This document shows positions 27,539 through 37,000 of a stretch of DNA of 64,000 nt, in pieces; the stretch's first letter is position 1; each line of letters begins with the position of its first letter. The DNA lies in NCBI GenBank assembly GCA_965223165.1, contig CBDCVQ010000006.1, forward strand, positions 73,318-137,317, in the 5' to 3' direction. The position numbers and the translations under genes were made by a program. Below the pieces are notes generated by a model. That model made no database searches. It was not told the origin of the DNA and worked only from the letters and a program-made list of their open reading frames with translations. Origin of the DNA: JABDMH01 sp965223165 (lineage in GTDB: Bacteria; Bacteroidota; Bacteroidia; Chitinophagales; Saprospiraceae).

Positions 27539-28358
27539 TGCATTAGCAATAGATGGTCTAAAGGATGTTTTCCTTCAAATAAGCGACTCTTGTAAGCGAC
27601 TCCAAATAGATTTTTTCATAGTTGGAGCAATCGCACGCAACATTTGGTACGTCTCTAACGATCAAAATGCCGAGGGGACCAAGGACATCGATTTCGGGGT
27701 TTGCATATCGGCTCATGAACAATACAATGAATTACGATCAATATTAGTCAATGAGTACAATTATCATGTTAGCTCTGACAATGCATTCTGCCTAATTACA
27801 CCTGCTGGGAAGCAAATCGATCTTTTCCCTTTCGGAGCAATAGAGCGTGATGGTCAAGTGATGATTGAGGGCAGGGGCTTGGTGAAGATCAATTTGGATG
27901 GATTCAATGAAGCCTTTGAATTGGGTGCCGTAGAAACGATAATTGGAGATGAAAAATACATGGCATGTTCAATTCCTGGCATTATGATCTTAAAATTAAT
28001 CGCATATGATGATAGACCTGATAGAAGAATCAAGGACATCATGGACATAGATTCTATCTGTCAACACTATCCCTCGATCGAGTCAGATCATATTTGGGGC
28101 AATCACTTTGATCTGTATGACAATGTACGAGAGCATCAAGATGTAGGAGTAATTGTACTTGGAAGGGAGATGAGAACACTTGCCAACAGTAATCCGAACC
28201 TGGTGGAAAGAATCATCCAGATCATGGACAGAGCCCTAAATGCAGAAAGTTCTTTCCTATCCCTGATGATCAAAGATCCCGAAAGAGAGACTATTGAAAT
28301 GAAGCGGTCAATAATGCTGAATCTTAGGTATGGCTTTGTCTCGAATGCCAGCACCTGA
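27519..28358 (+). CDS. abiEii: AbiEii-family nucleotidyltransferase toxin
   Basis: A 279-residue nucleotidyltransferase-fold protein. The motif FFIVGAIARNIWY (~33-44) corresponds to the GG/GS loop, and TKDIDFGV (Asp56, Asp58) to the paired metal-binding aspartates; KQIDLFPFG supplies a likely third acidic position near 100. The C-terminal half is helical with KLIAYDDRPDRRIKDIMDI, the usual K...R.KD.D signature of AbiEii relatives. The AbiE toxin is thought to modify tRNA or another target using NTP. The 20-bp overlap with the antitoxin gene and the AT-rich composition of both suggest a horizontally acquired pair. Confidence 0.82.
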   Translation: MFKISYDALAIDGLKDVFLQISDSCKRLQIDFFIVGAIARNIWYVSNDQNAEGTKDIDFGVCISAHEQYNELRSILVNEYNYHVSSDNAFCLITPAGKQIDLFPFGAIERDGQVMIEGRGLVKINLDGFNEAFELGAVETIIGDEKYMACSIPGIMILKLIAYDDRPDRRIKDIMDIDSICQHYPSIESDHIWGNHFDLYDNVREHQDVGVIVLGREMRTLANSNPNLVERIIQIMDRALNAESSFLSLMIKDPERETIEMKRSIMLNLRYGFVSNAST

Positions 28359-28597
28359 CGCTAGATTAGGCAAGCCTCCTTCTCAGCAGAATCACATCTC
28401 ATTCGCCGTTCACGCCAATTTACACAGACGGGTTTTTGAGGGACTGGATACTTCATTTGACTGGGCCAGCGGGAGCAAAATCATCCTGGTTTGCATCGGA
28501 TTTACGACTTTGGCGTCCCACATCCTTCGCCGCATGGCACCCGATGCCGATCTATTCAGCCACAATACCCCTATCTTTAGCCATAAACCAGAAAGAA

Positions 28598-29830
28598 ATG
28601 AAATACAATACCCGGACTTCGATCTTATCTCTGCTGTCTTCTGTAGCTTTCATAGTCTTCTTGACCTCCGTCGTGCAGGCCCAAAAGACCTCTCTGCTCG
28701 ACGAACATGGCAACCCCGCCGGATTCCAGACACTGGAGCTGGGCGTGCAGGCTCCGGACTTTGACCTTCCGGGCATTGATGGGCGCAATTATACCTTGGC
28801 GGATTTTGACCATGCGGATGTGTTGATGGTATTGTTCACCTCCAATCATTGTCCTACGTCACATGCGATTGAGCAGCGGCTGCAGCAATTGGTCGAGGAC
28901 TATCGCGATCGCAGTTTTGCCCTGGTGGCGATCAATCCCAACCACCCCGATGGCCTGTCAATCGACGAACTCGGCTATGGCGAGTTTAACGACTCCTTCG
29001 AGGAGATGAAGCCGTATGCGGAGCTGAATGGCTGGACATTTCCTTACATCTACGACGGAGAGACGCAGCAGGTGGCTCGGGCTTATGGTTGCTTGGCGAC
29101 GCCCCACGTATTTCTATTTGATAAACAGCGTGCATTGCAGTATGCGGGCCGCTTTGACGATTCGCGCTATCAGCCTGAGCACACGGTCACCTCTCCGGAT
29201 GCACGCAATGCACTGGAAGATATGTTCGCCGGCCGGCCGGTGGCGGTGCCAAGGACCCGACCGCATGGCTGCTCGACCAAGTGGCGGGAAAAGCGAGCCA
29301 GGCACGTCGCTACCATGGCATCCTGGAAAGACCTGCCTGTCTCCATCGAACAGATCGACTCCGATGGGATGGCCGAGTTGCGTGCCAATGCCACAGACAA
29401 CTACCGCCTTTTTAATATCTGGGCCACCTGGTGCGTGCCATGCGTGGATGAATTTCCGGAGCTGGTGTCCATCTCCCGGCAATTTGATATGCGGGCCTTC
29501 GATTTTGTCACCATCAGCCTGGATGCGCCCAAAGACGAGTCGAAAGCCTTGGACTTCTTGCAGCGCTATGGCGCAGGCCCCACCAATCGAGCGTTGAAGC
29601 GTATTCATCAGGACGATCGGAAGACCAATCACTATCTATATGTCGGCGCCAATCAGGACGCCCTAGCTGAGGTGCTAGACCCGGAGTGGCCGGGACCGAT
29701 TCCGCACACGGTGCTAGTGGCTCCCGGTGGAGACATCATCTGGCGTCACAACGGAATCATTGACGGCAAGCATGCTCGATCGCAGATCGCGGAGGCCTTG
29801 ACCCGCTACTGGCGGCTTCCGGCTAGGTGA
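28598..29830 (+). CDS. Exported tandem redoxin protein (two thioredoxin-fold domains)
   Basis: A 410-residue protein. The start MKYNTRTSILSLLSSVAFIVF gives a signal peptide ending near VVQAQ. Domain 1 (~40-200) is of the redoxin type with LGVQAPDFDLPGIDGRNYTLADF and a single cysteine in SNHCPTSHA (Cys85), matching the NHCP subgroup. Domain 2 (~245-405) is a TlpA/ResA-like thioredoxin with WATWCVPCVDEFPEL (Cys279-x-x-Cys282). Probably a periplasmic disulfide reductase or thiol oxidoreductase. Its GC-rich composition is unlike the AT-rich genes on either side. Confidence 0.87.
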   Translation: MKYNTRTSILSLLSSVAFIVFLTSVVQAQKTSLLDEHGNPAGFQTLELGVQAPDFDLPGIDGRNYTLADFDHADVLMVLFTSNHCPTSHAIEQRLQQLVEDYRDRSFALVAINPNHPDGLSIDELGYGEFNDSFEEMKPYAELNGWTFPYIYDGETQQVARAYGCLATPHVFLFDKQRALQYAGRFDDSRYQPEHTVTSPDARNALEDMFAGRPVAVPRTRPHGCSTKWREKRARHVATMASWKDLPVSIEQIDSDGMAELRANATDNYRLFNIWATWCVPCVDEFPELVSISRQFDMRAFDFVTISLDAPKDESKALDFLQRYGAGPTNRALKRIHQDDRKTNHYLYVGANQDALAEVLDPEWPGPIPHTVLVAPGGDIIWRHNGIIDGKHARSQIAEALTRYWRLPAR

Positions 29831-29831
29831 G

Positions 29832-30392
29832 ATGGGATGTTCTTTTAGCACATCATTTGGGAATGAAACTGATATACTCTCTAGAGAGCAGGACTTTTTG
29901 ATTTATCAATTGTTCACTGCTTCAAGGTCTCATAGGATTCAGAAGAAGCGAAGACGAGAGTGGATTATTCTGACCCTTGGTTCGCTCCTATTTGCAGTAT
30001 ATTTCTACGATAGAGGCATTACGTCGATGAGCGTTTATTTCTCAGTTGTTGCAGTAGTGTTCGGATTACTTTACAATAAATACTTCAAATGGCGGTACAA
30101 AAGGCATTATCTGAACTTCATAAGGGAAAATCACCAAGCGCGCATCGGCATCGAATCAGAAATCCAAATATCCGACGAACATATTCTGACAAAAGATAAG
30201 ACAGGGGAGGGGAAAATAAAGATCGAGGAAATTGAGGAAGTTAATGACCTGAAGGACCACCTGCTTGTTCAGATCTCTTCCGGCTTCACTTTAATTATTC
30301 CGAAGAGGCACGTGAAGGATTTGGGCGAGACACTGGGGGTATTTCGGCAGTTGGGACGGAGAGTGACCGATGAATCAAATTGGAAATGGTAG
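29832..30392 (+). CDS. YcxB-like membrane protein
   Basis: A 186-residue protein that begins just after the redoxin stop. It has a basic segment RSHRIQKKRRREW, two adjacent membrane helices (IILTLGSLLFAVYFY and VYFSVVAVVFGLLYNKYF), and a C-terminal soluble domain with IGIESEIQISDEHILTKD and LLVQISSGFTLIIPKRHV. This layout (two TM helices followed by a PH-like domain) is that of YcxB-like proteins, whose function is unknown. AT-rich compared with the gene upstream. Confidence 0.65.
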   Translation: MGCSFSTSFGNETDILSREQDFLIYQLFTASRSHRIQKKRRREWIILTLGSLLFAVYFYDRGITSMSVYFSVVAVVFGLLYNKYFKWRYKRHYLNFIRENHQARIGIESEIQISDEHILTKDKTGEGKIKIEEIEEVNDLKDHLLVQISSGFTLIIPKRHVKDLGETLGVFRQLGRRVTDESNWKW

Positions 30393-30466
30393 CGTGGGGT
30401 GGGAGGGGATAAGTTTAACTGTCGAAGGCTCTGTGCCCTGACTGATGGGACCACGAGCTGCGTTAG

Positions 30467-31105
30467 ATGACCTTGCGCACAGATGAAATGCCAAAGATGC
30501 GATGGAGTCCGGTCGAATTGGACTTGACAGAAGCACAGATACTGGGAATTTGGGGTCTTCTGAAGCAGGAACTGACTCTTTGGACGATCAAGTTAATTAG
30601 GAACTACGCCGCCATCGGACTTAGAGATGCCAAGGGGGCAGTTCAGCATCTAAATCAGGAATTTGGCAAATGCATCCGATGCAACTATGAAGCACTAAGC
30701 CGGGAGAATATTGACTGCCCGAAGTGCAAGGCCTTCAACTATAATTGGCAGACTCAGCCCTCCTTCAATGAGGAATTTTGCAGTCATTTGGAGCGTAAGC
30801 TTGACTTCTCGTCCCTGGAGAATCAGGAGATCAACGGATTCTGGTGTGATGGCATAAACCATATACCATATGACACATAGGGTCTGGCAGTTGAGCATTT
30901 GCTGAAGAATAGAGAACTTAGAACGATAGCATGGATCGAGACAGATGGTCTGGGACACTATGACCTGACCATAAAATTTGGCAGAAAGACTGTGGAGCAA
31001 TATGCAAGGAATACAAGCCTACTCAGATGTATCCCCGGGAGATTACTGCAAGAATGGGTGCTCATCGTGCCTGGAAGCAACTACATCGAGGTTAAGCTAG
31101 ACTAG
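30467..31105 (+). pseudogene. Zinc-ribbon protein gene interrupted by an in-frame TAG
   Basis: An unrecognised protein of about 212 codons. The first part (30467-30880) has an amphipathic segment with GLRDAKGAVQHLNQEFG, reminiscent of the L7/L12 C-terminal helix, then a zinc ribbon CIRCNYEALSRENIDCPKC. It stops at TAG (30878-30880). The reading continues in the same frame as GLAVEHLLKNRELRTIAW, then YDLTIKFGRKTVEQYARN and a natural end at IEVKLD (31105). The simplest view is one gene with a nonsense mutation; amber read-through or an error are alternatives. It lies about 75 bp from the IS element. Confidence 0.55.
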
Positions 31106-31183
31106 TATGTGCTGTCTGATAGACCCGGTCCCGTTACGTCACATACTCTCGACCGTGTTTGGAGACCTTAATTAATTAATTAC

Positions 31184-32605
31184 TCAAGTTTCGGTAGTAA
31201 ATGCTAGGGACAGTTTCTCAAATTTGGAGTAGAATTCATCCTTCCGCAGTAGATTATCGCGCAGGATGTTGATGGGCAGGTCTACGAATCGGGCAAGTTT
31301 TCGGATTAGGCCCATTACTTTGTTCCAAAATCTATTCATGAGAGTGGGACTGAGCCAGTTGCGTGAGATCTCTTTGAATAAACCGCCGATGGTTTGATAA
31401 TGGTGAATCATCTTATATTTTGACAAGAAATTATAGGCCAGCAGGCATTGGGTAGCATCAGCGATTTGGGCGTCAAAGTCTCTGCTTTGACAAGCGCCAA
31501 ATTTCAAATGTTGCTTGAGTTCCTTGTAAGACACTTCGATGCTCCACCGATTCTGGTAAATCTGATAAGCCTTTTTGGCTCCAATTTTTAGATTGGTCGT
31601 GGCAATAACCTCCCATTTGCTACCTCGTTTGTTCTCTTTGTAAAAGAATAATTGGAGGAGGTGACCCTGGAACTCTACAGTCAATCCTCCGTAATATAGG
31701 CCCATCTCTGTCCAATATTTTCTGGAGTTCAACGATCGAAACTTGTTGGATAGGCTGGAAATAGTACGGGGATTCCCCTTCAATATATACTTCCAATTAT
31801 TGTTCTTCGGCCGGCTAATCAAATGGATCCCATGGCTTACCGCCGCTTCCACCAATGACCTGTTAAAAAACCAGGAATCTACCAGTATATAGGAGGCTCT
31901 GAACCCTTTGTTGATAGCTCGTCTCAGCATTTGTACGGCTACCAGTGTCTTCTTCTCAAAGTATTCTGATGTCCTTTTACATCCTGGACTATTCTTATCC
32001 CGCCTCTTAGCATATCTTTTCTTTCGATCTTTTTTCCTGATTCCCTGGTCCTTCTTTTTCCCAGCCTCCCCATGTAGGGAGAAGTCAAGATGCAACAGGG
32101 TCGCACCTGTCCACAACGCCAGATTCAGCCCCTTATATCCCAGTATGGACCCGCCCTTCACATGGGAATAGATCCGCCCTAATAGTTCCATGCGCTTGCC
32201 CGTCTTTGGCATGTCGGTATCATCTATAATAAAGCATCGCGTCTGATCGGCCCTTGAATGGTCTTGTGATATTTCTTCGCCTTCGATATCACAACTCTTT
32301 GCTTGTCTCAGCAAGCATTGTCGCCAATTAATCCTCGGACTATTCTTGATCCCATAGAATACGTCTTTGCCATATTGGATCAACCTGCCTAAATCGGATC
32401 TAAAATACTGCCCAATTGACTCAATCTTCAACAGCTTTAGCAAGACCATCATCTTGACCACCGAATCTCGACTGGCTAAAGCATGATGATGTGCCTTGAT
32501 CCCTGATAGAGAACTATTCACTACATCGTTAAATAGTGCGCACGAAATCTGTCCAGAATACATCAAAATTGATTGTATTTCCTCGAAAAAATCTGTATCT
32601 TTCAT
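31184..32605 (-). CDS. IS4-family DDE transposase
   Basis: A 473-residue transposase, apparently full length. The catalytic acidic positions appear as IIDDTDMPKTG (first D), YILVDSWFFNRSL (second D) and the IS4 signature YQNRWSIEVSYKELK, which fits Y-x2-R-x3-E-x6-K exactly. The C-terminus runs to 31184, inside the left terminal repeat. It should cut and reinsert the flanking element by a hairpin or related DDE mechanism. Confidence 0.92.
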   Translation of the reverse strand: MKDTDFFEEIQSILMYSGQISCALFNDVVNSSLSGIKAHHHALASRDSVVKMMVLLKLLKIESIGQYFRSDLGRLIQYGKDVFYGIKNSPRINWRQCLLRQAKSCDIEGEEISQDHSRADQTRCFIIDDTDMPKTGKRMELLGRIYSHVKGGSILGYKGLNLALWTGATLLHLDFSLHGEAGKKKDQGIRKKDRKKRYAKRRDKNSPGCKRTSEYFEKKTLVAVQMLRRAINKGFRASYILVDSWFFNRSLVEAAVSHGIHLISRPKNNNWKYILKGNPRTISSLSNKFRSLNSRKYWTEMGLYYGGLTVEFQGHLLQLFFYKENKRGSKWEVIATTNLKIGAKKAYQIYQNRWSIEVSYKELKQHLKFGACQSRDFDAQIADATQCLLAYNFLSKYKMIHHYQTIGGLFKEISRNWLSPTLMNRFWNKVMGLIRKLARFVDLPINILRDNLLRKDEFYSKFEKLSLAFTTET

Positions 32606-32630
32606 TAAGGAGTTTTGTTTCTTTTGTCAA

Positions 32631-32661
32631 CTCTAAAATACTGATTTACTGTATTTTAGAG
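32631..32661. repeat. Perfect 11-bp hairpin in the transposase leader
   Basis: CTCTAAAATAC (32631-32641) and GTATTTTAGAG (32651-32661) flank a 9-nt loop, between the right terminal repeat and the transposase ATG. In IS10 and IS50 a leader hairpin hides the ribosome site in transcripts entering from outside; the placement here fits such a role. Confidence 0.6.
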
Positions 32662-32729
32662 AAGTAACTTAACTCCTTTTTTTTTCTTATTCCTTTACTG
32701 CCGAAACTTGAGTTAATTATTATTGACCC

Positions 32730-33311
32730 ATGATTAAACTGAAATACTGCCGGACCGAATTCCTTATTCTCTCCCTCTTCATTGGACTGGTAGCTCAAGG
32801 ACTGGATATGTCGGCACAAACAAAAGAAGATAACATGGCCGAGAAGATTGAGTATGTCGTAAGTGGGCTGGACGAGTCGCAGTTCAGTCATTTGTTTGAC
32901 TTATCTGATGCGGAGCTTGCGAAAATTGGAGCAGTCAGAGAAGATGTGACGGTGAAGCCCGGCTATCCTTGTGTAATCAGCTTGGAGGATGCCGAAGTGG
33001 GAGAAGTGATTATACTGATGCCGTACGAACATATTGGTTCTAATTCTCCCTATCAGTCTAAGGGCCCGATTTTTATCAGGGAAAATGTGAAGCAGGCAGT
33101 GCTGGAGAATGCGGTACCTGCATTTCTGGAGATTCGGACATTATCAGTGCGAGCCTATGATGAGCGGGATATGATGGTGAATGCGCGCACCATTGCTGGT
33201 ACGGAGTTGGAAAGTTTTGTTCAGGAAGCATTTCAAAACCCGGCTGCCAAGTATATTCATGTCCACATTTCCAGTCCGGGTTGCTTTAATTGCTTGGTGG
33301 AGCGGAAATAG
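32730..33311 (+). CDS. DUF1203 family protein
   Basis: A 193-residue protein with the DUF1203 pattern: LFDLSDAELAKIGAVREDV, VISLEDAEVGEVIILMPYEH, SKGPIFIRENV, LEIRTLSVRAYDERDMM and a C-terminal HVHISSPGCFNCLVERK. The first 35 residues (LKYCRTEFLILSLFIGLVAQGLDMSAQ) look like a signal peptide, unusual for this mostly cytoplasmic family; an internal start at 32835 (MAEKIEYVVSG) would give the usual form. The IS right end lies 17 bp upstream of the first ATG, so the native promoter is probably displaced. Function unknown. Confidence 0.75.
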   Translation: MIKLKYCRTEFLILSLFIGLVAQGLDMSAQTKEDNMAEKIEYVVSGLDESQFSHLFDLSDAELAKIGAVREDVTVKPGYPCVISLEDAEVGEVIILMPYEHIGSNSPYQSKGPIFIRENVKQAVLENAVPAFLEIRTLSVRAYDERDMMVNARTIAGTELESFVQEAFQNPAAKYIHVHISSPGCFNCLVERK

Positions 33312-33606
33312 CGATGGATAGCTTCTGACGATAACTAGGGGTGACATCAATGTCTTGGCACGTGTGAACCGAGGTCATCGCTTTTCTACACCAACAACAA
33401 TCGGATGAATTGAGAGATTGATGCCAGATGGGGCAACGAAGTGGTGGTGGATCTTCCCTTTTTTTAGTTGGCCTACTCTCCCACATCACCCTCTCGCATG
33501 ACTCAAATCACCCAACACCTTCCCTACAGTCATTGCTTTTCATGACCCAATTCGCTACCTTAAGCACCATTCTTGCCTACCGAAACATCTACTCAAAAAT
33601 TACGCT

Positions 33607-34035
33607 ATGAAGAAAACAAGCATCCTTCTAATTTTCTGCCTTGCCCTATCGGCACAATACAGTTGCTCCACCGCTAACAAGGCGACGGCCGGTACGGCTA
33701 CGGCAGCCACGACAGAGCAGAGCGACGATACCGAACCAGCCTTCCGTGAGCTAGTCGATCTGCTACGGTCGGAGCCGGGTCTGGACATCAGGGGCAACGC
33801 GCCTAATTACAGCATCACCGTCCGAGGCAAAAAGAGCTTCTTGAGCGGCCATGATCCGCTCTATGTGATCGACGGGATCGCCGTGGGCACCAGCTACGCG
33901 CAAGCCGCGAACATGATCAATATCACGGACGTCGCCAGCGTCAATGTACTCAAAGGGTCGGCTGCGACCTCCTGGGGCAGCCGCGGAGCCAATGGCGTCA
34001 TCGAGATCCGGATGAAACGGGGGAAGAAGAATTAA
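33607..34035 (+). CDS. Small lipoprotein consisting of a TonB-receptor plug-like domain
   Basis: A 142-residue protein. The signal MKKTSILLIFCLALSAQYSC ends in a lipobox-like Cys20. A low-complexity Ala/Thr linker is followed by a single plug-like domain: VDLLRSEPGLDIRGNAPNYS, LYVIDGIAVGTSY, ITDVASVNVLKGSAATSWGS and RGANGVIEIRMK. These are the motifs of SusC/TonB receptor plugs, but no beta-barrel follows. Such plug-only lipoproteins could interact with TonB complexes or receptors. Stop is at 34035, right where the repeat array begins. Confidence 0.78.
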   Translation: MKKTSILLIFCLALSAQYSCSTANKATAGTATAATTEQSDDTEPAFRELVDLLRSEPGLDIRGNAPNYSITVRGKKSFLSGHDPLYVIDGIAVGTSYAQAANMINITDVASVNVLKGSAATSWGSRGANGVIEIRMKRGKKN

Positions 34036-37000
34036 TAGAGAAACGTTTTGCACCTGTCCCCTGGCCCCTGCGTTCTCCTACGTCGAAACGCCGGGGCAAC
34101 GTTTTGCACCAGTTTCCCCTGGCCCCTGCGTTCTCCTACGTCGAAACGCCGGGGAAACGTTTTGCACCTGTTTCTCCTGGCTCCTGCGTTCTCCTACGTC
34201 GAAACGCCGGGGAACGTTTTGCACAATAATTAAATATCAACCGCAATGGCAATGTTGGTCTAAGACCGTCGGCATCCAAATCCAAATCACAATCAACTAT
34301 CCTCAATCAGTAGCTCTGAACCCAAAGTGCACAACCACCATCCTAAAGGGCCCCTGCCCCCTCTTTACGTCGAAACGCCGGGGCAACGTTTTGCACCTGT
34401 ATCCCCTGGCCCCTGCGTTCTCCTTCGTCGAAACGCCGGGGAAACATCTTGCACAATAATGCAACCTCAATGGCAATGTTAGTATAGGACCTTCGGCATC
34501 CATAATTACAATCACAATCACAATCAACTATCCTCAATCAGTCGCTCTGAACCAAGGTGCACAACCATGAGATTCCTTGTTTCCAATGTGTGGCTCGCCG
34601 ATCTCTGCTGCCCTTAGGCAGGCGCCCAGCTCGCCGATCCACTAGGGCGCGAGCTGTGCTCTCCTTCGTCGAAACGCCGTGGAGACAATTTGTCCCGTGT
34701 CCCCTGGCCCCTGCGTTCTCCTTCGTCGAAACGCCGGGGAAACCTCTTGCACAATCATGCAACCTCAATGGCAATGTTGGTATAAGACCTTCGGCATCCA
34801 TAATTACAATCACAATCAACTATCCTCAATCAGTCGCTCTGAACCAAGGTGCACAACCATGAGATTCCTTGTTTCCAATGTGTGGCTCGCCGATCTCTGC
34901 TGCCCTTAGGCAGGCGCCCAGCTCGCCGATCCACTAGGCGCGAGCTGTGCTCTCCTTCGTCGAAACGCCGTGGAGACGTTTTGACCCGTGTCCCCTGGCC
35001 CCTGCGTTCTCCTTCGTCGAAACGCCGGGGAGACGTTTTGACCGGTGTCCCCTGGCCCCTGCGTTCTCCTTCGTCGAAACGCCGGGGAAACATCTTGCAA
35101 AATAATGCAACCTCAATGGCAATGTTGGTATAAGACCTTCGGCATCCATAATTACAATCACAATCAACTATCCTCAATCAGTCGCTCTGAACCAAGGTGC
35201 ACAACCATGAGATTCCTTGTTTCCAATGTGTGGCTCGCCGATCTCTGCTGCCCTTAGGCAGGCGCCCAGCTCGCCGATCCACTAGGCGCGAGCTGTGCTC
35301 TCCTTCGTCGAAACGCCGTGGAGACGTTTTGACCCGTGTCCCCTGGCCCCTGCGTTCTCCTTCGTCGAAACGCCGGGGAGACGTTTTGACCGGTGTCCCC
35401 TGGCCCCTGCGTTCTCCTTCGTCGAAACGCCGGGGAAACATCTTGCAAAATAATGCAACCTCAATGGCAATGTTGGTATAAGACCTTCGGCATCCATAAT
35501 TACAATCACAATCAACTATCCTCAATCAGTCGCTCTGAACCAAGGTGCACAACCACCATCCTAAAGGGCCCCTGCCCCCTCTTTACGTCGAAACGCCGGG
35601 GAAACGTTTTGCCCCAGTTTCCCCTGGTCTCTGCGTGCTCCTTGGGTCGAAACGCCGGGGAAACGTTTTGCACCAGTATCTCCTGGCCCCTGCGTTCTCC
35701 TACGTCGAAACGCCGGGGAAACGTTTTGCACCTGTTTCTCTTGGCTCCTGCGTTCTCCTTGGGTCGAAACGCCGGGGAAACGTCTTGCACAATAATTAAA
35801 TATCAACCGCAATGGCAATGGCAATGTTGGTCTAAGACCGTCGGCATCCAATCACAATCACAATCAACTATCCTCAATCAGTAGCTCTGAAGCAGGGTAA
35901 CCACGAGATTCATTGTTTCCCATGTGTGGCTCACCGATCTCCGCTACCCTACAGCCGCTAGCTCACCGGTCCTGGTCATCCTGGTCATCCTGCAAATCCT
36001 GATTCAGACCGATGTGCAGCTCGTCGATCGTGGCCGCTGCAGGGGAAACGTTTTGCACCTGTATCCCCTGGCCCCTGCGTTCTTCTTGGGTCGAAACGCC
36101 GGGGAAACGTTTGCACAATAATGCAATTTCCACCTCAATGGCAATGGCAATGTTGGTCCAAGACCGTCGGCATCCAAATCACAATCACAATCAACTATCC
36201 TCAATCAGTAGCTCTGAACCAAGGTAACCACGAGATTCATTGTTTCCCATGTGTGGCTCACCGATCTCCTCTGCCCTACAGCCGCTAGCTCACCCTTCCT
36301 GGTCATCCTGCAAATCCTGATTCAGACCGATGTGCAGCTGGTCGATCGTGGCCGCTGCCGGGGGACGTTTTGCACCAGTTTCCCCTGGCCCCTGGGTTCT
36401 CCTACGTCGAAACGCCGGGGCAACGTTTTGCACCTGTATCTCTTGGCCCCTGGGTTCTCCTACGTCGAAACGCCGGGGTAACGTTTTGCACCAGTATCCC
36501 CTGGCCCCTGCGTTCTTCTTGGGTCGAAACGCCGGGGCAACGTCTTGCTCCAGTATCTTCTGGCCCCTGCGTTCTCCTACGTCGAAACGCCGGGGCAACG
36601 TTTTACACCAGTTTCCCCTGCCCCCTCCTTGGGTCGAAACGCCGGGGAAACGTTTTGCACAATGATTAAATATCAACCTCAATGGCAATGGCAATGTTGG
36701 TCTAAGACCGTCGGCATCCAAATCACAATCACCATCAACTATCCTCAATCAGTAGCTCTGAACCAAAGTGCACAACCACCATCCTAAAGGGCCCCTGCCC
36801 CCTCTTTTCGTCGAAACGTCGGGGAAACGTTTTGCACCTGTATCCCCTGGCCCCTGCGTTCTCCTTACGTCGAAACGCCGGGGAAACGTTTTGCACAATA
36901 CTTAAATATCAACCGCAATGGCAATGTTGGTCTAAGACCGTCGGCATCCAAATCACAAGCACAATCACAATCAACTATCCTCAATCAGTAGCTCTGAACC

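Larger units (their letters stand above)
31182..32713. mobile_element. Complete IS4-family insertion sequence
   Basis: A 1532-bp element bounded by near-perfect 20-bp terminal inverted repeats: ACTCAAGTTTCGGTAGTAAA at 31182-31201, and its complement with one mismatch at 32694-32713. TAATT flanks both ends, consistent with a 5-bp target duplication in an AATTAATT-rich target. It contains one intact transposase. The insertion lies between the interrupted zinc-ribbon gene and a DUF1203 gene whose ATG is only 17 bp away. High terminus similarity and the intact frame suggest a recent insertion. Confidence 0.88.

Noticed and set aside
25679..28358. A complete Pycsar or CBASS operon
   Set aside because: The genes after the effector-like protein are an AbiE pair with their own promoter; no cyclase is present.
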